From assembly GCA_037954665.1 (NCBI GenBank), contig JBBMOL010000132.1:744001-808000 (forward strand): DNA of 64,000 nt, given 5' to 3'. The first letter of the stretch is position 1. Each line of letters starts with the position of its first letter. The translations under genes and the position numbers were made by a program. The notes under the pieces are model-generated. The model was not told where the DNA came from, did no database searches, and saw only the letters and a list, made by a program, of their open reading frames with translations. This stretch comes from Laguncularia racemosa (lineage: Eukaryota; Streptophyta; Magnoliopsida; Myrtales; Combretaceae). Of this stretch, positions 11,201 through 19,897 are shown one piece after another.

Positions 11201-12463
11201 TGTCAAGCTTAAATTTCAATTTTTTGTTAACTCGATTTGCATTAAATCTTATGCCTATTTAACATGATCTCTTGACTAAGAGTTAAATAAAACTTTGGTT
11301 TTTAATATTTTTTGAAAACATTTAGAGTTACCACTTGACAATTTTAGGAAAGAAATTTTTAAGTTAGGATTGATTAGGTAGATCAATTATAACTTATCTA
11401 CTAATCTGTAAGGAAAATCTTTAGAAGAAAGTTTCTAAATAACCAAAGTTCTAGAACCAAGGGTCAACTTATTAAAACCTAACAGTTAACACCTAAAATT
11501 TATGATTTAAAGTTTAATTCTTGAAATACCCTTCTATTTAAAAATAATTATAAGTTAAAGTAAAGATAAGATAAATTTATTTACTAGAAAAAATAAAATT
11601 TAAAATTTTTTAAGTTACCTCATAGGTGCCTATATACCTACTAAGTACAATTAGATTTATCGTAATTCATGTGATTTTATTGATTCTTATTTATTACTAT
11701 TTTTAATTGTTTATTATTATTACCATCATCATTGTTATTAAAAAAAAATGAATTTTGAGAAAAGCCAATTTTAGAAAAACAACTATTTATAAGGAAAAAA
11801 TTTTTAATTAAATATCTTTTGTTATACATAAGAATTAAGTCTAATTGTTTTTTTTATTAGTATTAAAATATATAAACATAAGTGATAAAAAAGAGTTCTT
11901 TTTTTTCTTTATTTTAAATTTTTTTAATAAAAGGTGATAAATCAAAGTGGTAAAGAAAAAGTTTATTTTTTATATATTTTTCTTTTGTCATTTATTATTT
12001 TTTTATTATTTATTTATTTGTAATTTTTTTATTTATTGATGAGTTGGAAAAATCATTTTATATATGTATCCCCGTGTAAATAAATGAAATAAAACAAAAT
12101 GAAGAAAAAAACAAAAACAAAAACGTATCTAGACTAAAGTTTGGAAGTGGATATGGAACAAGTTTAAGTCGGAGCTTCGACTCGTCAAACAAGTCACTAT
12201 TGGTGGGGCTCAAACAATCACTCGTGATGATCATTAGGAGTTGCAAGTACATCGATGAGGGCCTTTTTGGGTGTAGGAAGACGTTAGTGGCAATGGTTTG
12301 CTCCAACTGGTGGTGGAAGTGGTGTTTAGAAGCTAAATCGAAGGCAAAGTTTGGTGTTTTATAATATTAGGGAGCATTAGAAAACTTTTGGGATTAATTT
12401 CAAACCTCAAGATGGAGTGTAGAAGGAGAATTTTTAGAAAGAAGTTGGGATGGTTGTGGGTAT
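11201..12463 (-). repeat. Old solo LTR of the same Ogre family, reversed and truncated
   Basis: Read on the minus strand, this matches the Ogre LTR at 12464-14510 in order. A TATAAAA-like box lies near 12360. Then come AT-rich DNA, GGTATATAGGCACCTATGAGG (about 11630; LTR has GGTACATAGGCACCCATTTGG), GGTTTTAATAAGTTGACCC (about 11475; LTR has GGTTTTAATAAGTTAGCCT), AAGTGGTAACTCT (LTR: GGTGGCGACTCC) and a terminus CTTGACA (LTR: CTCGACA). Homology stops exactly at that CA and no primer site follows, so it is a solo LTR and independently confirms the LTR end. Its outer U3 part is missing where the younger element begins. Confidence 0.6.
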
Positions 12464-12742
12464 TGTAAACACCCCATTTTTGCCCATAATAATCAATAAT
12501 AATCAACCATAATCAATTACCATTTTTTCCAAATTTTTTCTCTAATTTAGCAAAAATAGAAAAAATATTCAAAAAATAAAATAAATAGGAAAAAGACCAT
12601 CAATTTTGGAAAATAATTGCAAAAATGGCAATAAAAAGGATTAAACAATTTTTACAAATTTTTGAAATTTAAAAAAATACAAAAATAATAAAAAATTGCA
12701 TCCAATATATACAATTTGCGTAAAATAAAAAAACCGAGATCT

Positions 12743-12812
12743 GGGCTAGATCAGCTGGTTCGTGTGTGCACCTGAAACGTGTGAGAGAGCCTGAGGTCCC
12801 GAGTTCGAATCC
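12743..12812 (+). promoter_or_regulatory. tRNA-like (SINE-head) module inside the LTR, pol III A and B boxes
   Basis: The 70 bases from GGGCTAGATCAGCTGG to GAGTTCGAATCC resemble the body of a tRNA. TAGATCAGCTGG (12747-12758) is close to an A box. GAGTTCGAATCC (12801-12812) fits the B box consensus GGTTCGANTCC apart from one base. The spacing fits an internal pol III promoter. A run of 17 C follows directly. The 3' LTR has the same module at 25318-25387 (CAGCTTAGCTGG, GAGTTCGAATCC), with a different C tract. It is probably an old tRNA-derived SINE insertion fixed in the LTR; activity is not shown by sequence. Confidence 0.6.
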
Positions 12813-13167
12813 CCCCCCCCCCCCCCCTCGGGCGTGCGCTTGGAATTTTTTTCTTTCATTTCCCCTGGAGTCGCCATGTGGTAGCATGCAATTGGCCAAG
12901 AGAAGACACGTGCCTCGCACATGATCGTCTTCTTCCTCGAGCCTAGCCGGAAAAAAATCCGGCAGAAGTCCGACGAGGCTAAAAATGCTGGATTTCTTCA
13001 AATCTTTTTGGATTTCAATCAGTCTAAAACTGAATTATCCAGATAAATTACAAGATTACAACGAATCGGCATCAAATATGTTGGATGAAATCAAATCTAA
13101 ACAACAAAAAAATTCGGATTTATCCAAATCAAGGATTTGAGCTTATCTGGAAGGGTTTTCGAACGCC

Positions 13168-13175
13168 TATAAATA
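13168..13175 (+). promoter_or_regulatory. LTR TATA box
   Basis: TATAAATA in the context GCCTATAAATAGAGGATGAAG; the same box is at 25739-25746 in the 3' LTR. GC-richer transcribed sequence starts about 30 bases downstream, as expected for the pol II start of the element. Confidence 0.75.
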
Positions 13176-13491
13176 GAGGATGAAGTGGAGAGGTAAAAGC
13201 ACGGATCAAAAGTGAGAAAAAAAAGAGAATTGAAGCCTCGCCGGAGTTCTTCACCCGCGACCACCGATCAAGCGTCGAGCAGCCACTAGGAGGCGTTTCT
13301 GAAGTAAACCACTGCTACAGTTGAGTTCCTCACCCTCGAAAACCTAGGAATCGACACTTCAACCACTTCGAAAGGCCGCCGGAACGCCGTCAACGAGCAT
13401 CTCCAGTCGCTGTGTCCAATCAACCCGACTCGACCCGCTTCGACCCAATCCGATCCGACCCGCGCACCGACCCGGATCCAAGTAAGTCGGA

Positions 13492-14388
13492 TTTTTCGAT
13501 TTTATTTATTTATTTTATTTATTTAGTTATTTTATTTATTTCGAATTTACTTATTTACTTATTTGTAGTTTAATAAATAGAAAAAATGTTAGAAATTAGA
13601 TTTTTTTTTAGGATTTAATTTAGGATGAATGATAAAAATAGAAATAATAATTATAATCATAAATAATAAAAATGTAAAAATTTATAAAGAAAATGATAAA
13701 AACATTAGAAAAGGAGAATAATAAAAATCTAGATTCTAGAATATGATAAATAAATAATATAGGAGAAAATTCTTCAATAAAAAATTATAAAAATTAATAA
13801 AAAATCAATAAAATTTTATAATAGTAGAAGTGAGTCGAAAAATAGAAAAATGGATTTTTTATCACTTAGAAAAAATCATTTTCTTAAATAAATCCAAAAT
13901 TGGTTTTTCCTTAAAATACCATTTTCAAAAATCAAATTATTAAGCTTAGGCTTAGATTTTTTTAGAAAAATCCTAAAATGGTAAAAACATAAATCAAAGG
14001 AAATTTCACAATTAAAATTCACCAACACATTAAAATTTTAAGGAAAAGCGAACTACGGCTTGTTTGATCCTAAATAGCAGGTACATAGGCACCCATTTGG
14101 GGCAACCCTTAAAAAGAATAAAAAAATCATTTTCTTAGAGTAATTCATTCAAAAACACAATAAAAGACAGCAAAAAGATAAAATAAAAGACATTTCTGGA
14201 TAGAGTAAATTTTAGAAGATCAGGGTGGTAACCTTATGGTTTTAATAAGTTAGCCTCCGAACTTAGAAACTTTGGTTTTCCCCTTTCCTCTTTTTACAAA
14301 AAATGAGAAGAGGAAATCATGACGACTAGTGCTCTAAATTAGGATTAATCTACTCAATTAATCATAATTCAATTTTTTCCAACAACAG
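13492..14388 (+). other. Possible leader intron within the LTR
   Basis: A strong donor (AA|GTAAGT; CAG|GTAAGT in the 3' LTR at about 26037) ends the GC-rich leader. The next 900 bases are very AT-rich, like a plant intron, and end at TTTTTTCCAACAACAG, a good acceptor. Splicing here would join the capped leader to sequence about 120 bases before the primer site. This is inferred from base composition and splice signals only. Confidence 0.4.
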
Positions 14389-14513
14389 GTGGGTGGCGAC
14401 TCCAAAACAAAACGAAATTCCTAACTCAAGTCGAGGATCTACATTAGATGAGCATAGGGTCTAGTATAGATCGGATTAGGAATGGAAAAAATAAAAAATT
14501 AGACTCGACAGGA

Positions 14514-14531
14514 TGGCGACTCCACTGGGGA
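14514..14531 (+). other. Primer-binding site, tRNA-Arg
   Basis: TGGCGACTCCACTGGGGA lies 3 bases after the LTR end. Its complement is the 3' end of the plant tRNA-Arg whose acceptor begins GACTCC (from memory). Ogre elements characteristically use a tRNA-Arg primer. The copy after the 3' LTR (27077) has one change, TGGTGACTCC. Confidence 0.85.
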
Positions 14532-15024
14532 CCAACATTCTCTAGTAGGCTAGCCACCTGGATCTCCTCAAATTGCTCCTTTCTGAGAAATGTTTTTTGA
14601 TTTGTTATGTTATTGCTAACCTTTCAGGGATTTAGCTAAAGGTTAGAATTCAACTATTTACTTAGGTTATTGAGTCTGCATGCATACAATTGTGTGAGTA
14701 GATACAGTCAAACCCGGGCCGTCTTAGGACCTTAAGACGGGGGGCTATTGTGTAGGTTTCGGGCGAAGTGATATGATCACCGTTCAGGACTAATTAGGCT
14801 ACCCCACCTAATGCTTCGATATGGCCTGAGATCCATTTCTCTGAGAATGCGGGAGGCCATAGAGCTTGGGGACCTGTTAGAACCTACCTATTTACATACA
14901 TAACGTCATGGGCTGACAACTGATTGATGACGTAATACTTTTATTCTGTTTACGGAGTTCAGATATATTTCCTTGTAATGTTATCATAGTTCTGGTTGTA
15001 ATTAGGAAATTTCTGTTGTAATAG
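14532..15024 (+). other. Ogre leader between primer site and ORF1
   Basis: About 490 bases without a supported gene. It is copied after the 3' LTR (27095-27414), so it is a real part of the element. It contains CTTAGGACCTTAAGACGG, a small inverted repeat. Confidence 0.6.
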
Positions 15025-16550
15025 ATGGCTAGTACTGCAGTTGACCGCCTTCTCCGCAAAGAAATCCGAGTGTGCAAACCTTTGGATCCAAAATTGGTAC
15101 TGGACCACTGGTTCACCCTATACAACCCAGAGGAGCAGGCCTTTATCCAGCAGAAAATAGGACCCATCCTCTCACTGATGAAGATGGAGATGAACTTGCC
15201 CATGGTACGGGCCATGCTCCACCTATGGGAAATAGAGCCCGCGACTTTCTTCATCGAGCCACATGAGATTACTCCTACTCTGGAAGAGTACACCCAACTG
15301 CTACAGGCTCCAGCACTAACCAACCAAGTTTATATACTAGATCTTGAGGCCGGGCCAGCCGGTATTTTTAGCAGACTCCTGGGTATCCGTAAAACAGCAA
15401 TCAACAAGGCCTTAGCAGACTGTAACGGATACTGCATACGGATGGACGAGTTGGAAGCCTGGTTCATTGCTCGAGAAGATAATGGGGACAGGAAAGACAT
15501 ATTGTATGGGGACTCCAAGACCTATAGACAAAGAAGGGTGAATGCTTTCATCCTGACAACTTTCGCCACCATACTTTTCCCCACCGGAACTTTCTATGTC
15601 CACTACCGAGTTGCAGAATTGGTGGCCCAATTCCTGAAAGGAAAATCTTACATCTCGGCTCTATTGGCTGAACAGATTCGGAACTTAAACTTTGTCAAGA
15701 AAAAAGGCACGGGATCCTCCGCTCAAATATCAACCTTATACTGATATGGTTCGTAAGCCAACTCAAGTGTTTTGGGCTGAACATGGTCCGGAAAACCTTG
15801 GCTCAACAAGTGGACCTCGTGGACTCATGCATAGAGAAGATAAAGCTACCCGACGACCTTACCAGCCACAGTTAGGTAGAAGTGCTTAGAAGTTTCAGTG
15901 CCGATGACATTTTGTGGATAGCCAGATGGAGTTGCTGCGACAAAGTGATTTTAACTTGTAGTAACTTTCAAGCCGTGCCTCTAATCGGTATCAGTGGATG
16001 TATAGGTTATCATCCCAACTCGGTGGTCCGCCAATTTGATACTATTCAAGACATAGTTTATCGGCCTTCGCTGGAAGCAGTCACATTCGAGTACCAAGAT
16101 CCGAACTTACTAGTGGCTGAAAAATTTGCTAAGCTAGCAGAGGTCAAAGCACTTTGGGAAGCCAGAATCGAGAGCCCGAATGTAGACCCCGGAGAGCTAG
16201 TTGGCGAAGTGGGCAAACATCGAGCTACCAGGGAGTTCGTGATCCACCAGTTGTATCAGACAGGAGAAAGAGCATATCGAGTCCCAGATGTCACCAAACC
16301 GAAGCCAGACAAGGTAAATCCGGAGCTAGAAATCTACCTAGAACAGGTCAGGGCCCGGATGGAAGTATATTTTGAAGCTGCATATTATAAAAAGGATATC
16401 TGGAAAGGTCGATTCAAGGAATCCGACCAGAGAAACAAAGCCTTAGAAGCTCAGTTGGAGAAGACCTAAGCCAAAGTCAGGGAATTAGAAGCCATCATCA
16501 ACGGGAAACCCGAGTCTCCACAACAGAAGACCAAGAAAGCTAGGAAATAG
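15025..16550 (+). pseudogene. Ogre ORF1 (plant-mobile-domain-like), broken
   Basis: The extra ORF that precedes gag in Ogre elements; its function is unknown. It starts at ATG 15025 and is open for 239 codons, with features of the DUF7745/plant-mobile-domain-like ORF1 proteins (the PTLEEYTQLL segment near residue 92 and HYRVAELVAQFLKG near residue 193). The frame breaks near 15700 after AATTTGTCAAG-AAAAAAGG, an A-run slip. It continues in another frame through DIL-x-W-x-ARWS and VPLIGISGCIGY, meets TAG at 15873 and TAA at 16467, and ends at TAG 16548. The last 60 codons are charged and likely coiled coil. Assigned by family pattern and by position between primer site and gag. Confidence 0.75.
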
Positions 16551-16799
16551 ATTATCTTTGTACTCTTTCGTTTTTTTTTTAAGTATCGAACTCCAAAGTT
16601 TCCAATATTAATAAAAATAAAGTTTCAATATTACATCATCAATCAATTGTTGGTCCCTTTTATTTTAGCATCCGTGTGACACATGCATCACATTTGCATA
16701 CATTATACTAAAAAAATAAAATGCGCGCCAGGTATTAAAATAGCTCCCAAATAACCAAACCCTCCTAGAAGCCCAATTTGCACATGTTCAAGAACAAAA

Positions 16800-19784
16800 A
16801 TGGCAAACAGTGACGACAACCGCAACAACGTAAGTGCTAACGCTGCTTTAGACTCTAGGATCGTATCCCTGAAACAAACGGTCCAATAGTTAGCTGCACA
16901 AGTCCACCTCCTGACTGAAAGCATTGGCCTCATTCGCACCACTCAGCCAACTCAAGAAGAACATTTAGGGGCTAAGAAAGGGAAGGCAGTGGAGGGGCAG
17001 CCTCCAGAATATGAGGCAATCAATTCCCACCTCAACCTGGCCTTTGAATATGAGCCGAGAGTCAACCAGGGTCCAACCTCTGATGACCTGAAAAAAGAGA
17101 TGGAGAGAGACAGAAAGAGATAGAAAAAAGACTCTTCCAACAGCTGGCTGACAAGATGAAAACAATAGAGGGGCTTGACGGTTTCGAGCAAGCCGGAGTC
17201 ACCAGTCTGCCAGCATATGGGGAGGAGGTGTACCTTGATAAATTCAAGACCCCGGAATTTGAGAAGTATGACGGTACTGGATACCCCAAAATGCACACAA
17301 GGCTATACGCCCGAAAAATGAGCAAGTATGCTCAATACGACCAACTGATGATCCAGACATTCCAGGATAGCCTTACAGGTCCTGCATTAGTCTGGTATGC
17401 CCACCTGGATTTCAATCAGGTCAACACTTGGGAAAGGCTTGCCTAGGCGTTTTATGACTAGTACAAGTTTAATATTGAAGTCGCCCCCTCAGTGATTGAT
17501 CTAGGGAGTCTTCGAAAGAGACACGCTGAGCCTTTTAAAGAGTATGCTCAGCGTTAGAGAGCTCAAGCAGCCAGGGTAGCAACCCTAATTTCTGAGAAAG
17601 AGTTGACATCCATATTCGTCAACACTTTAGACAAGACCTACTTCTCACATCTGGTGGGCCAGACATCATCCAGTTTTGTAGAAGTGGTAGCTGCAGGGTG
17701 CCGGATTGAAAGCGCCATCACCACAGGCAGACTCCAAGCAATGGATCCTCCTAAGGTCACACCAGCACAAAGGCCCTTGGGAGGTAATAGAGCTAAAGAG
17801 TCTACCGTCAGCACAGTCCACTCCAGTAAAGCAGACAAAGCTGGAACTCGTGTGACATTCCAGACCACGAGTACCCCAGCCCAGCACTCCACGGCAAATC
17901 ACGCCCAGGCTACCAGGGTCCCAAGACAATTCACTCCAATTCCGATCCCGCTCAGCCAGGTCTTTGCTCGGCTGCGGGCGGATAATTTGATCAGCTTCGA
18001 AATCCCAAACAACTGGTACAAGCCCAGAAACTTCGACTCAAACCTCAAATGTAACTATCATATGGACAGATGCTGGAGGCTCCGACACAAAATCCAGGAT
18101 TTGATCGACGTCGGAATTGTGCAGCTGGATTTTGTTAACACCCCAGCACCCAATGTCAACACCAATCCGCTACCCAATCATAAGCCCACCATCAATATGA
18201 TCACATCTGAAGAGTCGGCTCCCAAAGAAGCCTCTAAGCAAAAGGCAACGGACCAACAAAAAAGGCATTCCCGTCAAGCCCTAGAGAAAACCCCCAAGTC
18301 ACATATCAAAAAGAGATGGTTAGCCGGAGACCCAACAGTCAGCAACTTTGGAGAATCACACGGGAGATTCGAATACCTGGTGAACTATTCTTATACCCCA
18401 ACTGTATATGGGTCGCCTAGCGGATGGGGGGCCGAGTTTGAAAAAGAGGACAACCCTCTAAAAGAAGGGGAGAAATCTGTAAACATGATCAATTCAAATC
18501 AAAAGCCAAGAGTCATAAAATGCTATGAGGGACAGTCAACTGAGATATAAATCCCAAAGAAAAGATACGTTTTCAATGTCCTAATACCGGCAGAGAAGTA
18601 TGAGGCCGCACCTTTTGACTATCAAACCCTCGAGCAAGAGCGACCCCCTATGGTGGGAGGAATCACTCGCTCTGGGAGAATCTATGACCCAAAATATAAA
18701 ATCCCGACTGAAGAGCCCAACACGAAGAAAAGAGAGGAAGAAGAAGAGGGGCTTGCTACATTTACAAAAATGGTCAAAGCGAGTGAATATAAGATCATGG
18801 AATAACTAAACAAGGTTCCAACATAAATATCACTCATAGGCCTCCTTACAGCCTCTGAGCCCCATAGGGAAGCACTCTTCAAAGTGCTCAAACAGATTCA
18901 AGTCCCAGAAGGCATCGCTACAGACAAAATAAGTCACGTGGCGGATTCTATTTTTACCATGGACCAAATATCTTTCTCCCCTGAAGAGCTAGGAGAAGAT
19001 GGAGACCAACATACAAAACCACTATTCATAGTGGTGAAGTGCAACGACACGATTGTCTCCCGAGTGCTCATCGACAACGGGTCGTCCTTCAATGTTTGCC
19101 CATTGGCTATCCTCAAATTATTGGGGGTCGATCCAAGCAATGTTAAACCCAGCTCGACGGTGGTCAGGGCTTTTGACAGGCAAAAAGAGACATAGTAGGG
19201 GAGATAAACCTACCGGTGGAGATTTGCCCGCAAGTGTTCTACATATCTTTTCTAGTCCTCGACATCCCAAGATCTTTCAATTTACTCTTGGGAAGGCCTT
19301 GAATACATACTACTGGAGCCATACCCTCCAATCTCCATAAGAGGGTCAAATTTATTGCAAATGAGCAGATAGTCACTGTGCTGGGCGAGCAGGATTATGC
19401 CATATATAAAGAAACCGCCATACCATACATTAGGGAGGATGGTTCCGAAGACCTTGGTCTCCAGATATTCAATGAGGTGAATGTGGTGACCAGCAAGGAG
19501 GGCCATCGGTTTAAGGAGGGGCAGCAAGGGACGTTTGGACTAGGGTACGTTCCTACAACCCGGGAAGAAGCATAAGCTAGAGATGTCAAAGGCAGGATGA
19601 AAGAGAAGCCAAGCAACACCCTGACGTGTATTCCACCCCTCCAATAATCTTTCAGAAAAGCAACTATCATTCAAGAGCCAAGGATAAGCGAAGATGACGT
19701 CAGCAATGGGAGCCCAACCCCTCGCACGTCCGAACAGCATCCAACTCTCAATAATTGGTTATGTTATCCTATTAATAGCTCTAG
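16800..19784 (+). pseudogene. Ogre gag-protease, broken by stops and frameshifts
   Basis: Gag starts at ATG 16800. A charged N-terminal part (TAG at 16887, frameshift near 17110) leads to the retrotransposon gag domain at about 17220-17700 (YLDKFKTPEFEKYDGTGYP, LTGPALVWYAHLD), which has stops at 17444, 17459 and 17554. A zinc-knuckle region near 18046-18110 (CNYHMDRCWRLRHKIQDLID) appears shortened, lacking the usual spacer residues between CxxH and C. Stops follow at 18548, 18803 and 18824. The aspartic protease lies at about 18960-19400, with VLIDNGSSFNVCP at 19064-19102; a frameshift near 19195 and stops at about 19290, 19573 and 19645 follow. Most stops sit where related proteins have Gln. 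In intact relatives it would supply capsid and protease of the virus-like particle. Confidence 0.85.
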
Positions 19785-19897
19785 GTTAGCTCAATGATAG
19801 AGAACGATTGTTAAACAAATTTTTATTGAGACTTCTTTATAATTCAATTACAGTTTGTCTTACTTATATATATCTGCTTTCATTTTACTTCACCCAG
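19785..19897 (+). other. Ogre intron between protease and reverse transcriptase
   Basis: Donor CTAG|GTTAGC and acceptor TTTTACTTCACCCAG with a long pyrimidine tract. The 113 bp between them contain stops in the gag-pro frame (two in a row shortly after the donor). Removing exactly this segment brings the gag-pro frame (codon start at 19783) into the reverse transcriptase frame (codon start at 19899) with no stop at the join. An intron at this place is a known hallmark of Ogre elements. The donor choice is mine; other GT sites nearby are possible. Confidence 0.65.

Larger units (their letters stand above)
12464..14510 (+). repeat. 5' LTR of the Ogre element
   Basis: Matches 25050-27073 throughout. 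The AT-rich first 250 bp differ by only a few percent, while the GC-rich part around the transcription start (about 13230-13490) differs by roughly 8%, mostly C/T and G/A changes in CG contexts. The LTR contains a tRNA-like module, a TATA box, a possible splice donor and acceptor, and near its end a partial copy of the primer site. Confidence 0.9.

Noticed and set aside
12058..12306. 82-codon minus-strand frame
   Set aside because: Falls in the transcribed part of the reversed solo LTR and has no protein similarity I recognise.
12743..12812. Functional tRNA gene
   Set aside because: A and B boxes are tRNA-like, but no full cloverleaf with paired acceptor stem and a standard anticodon arm could be drawn, and the 3' side is a C run. 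Kept only as a tRNA-like module.
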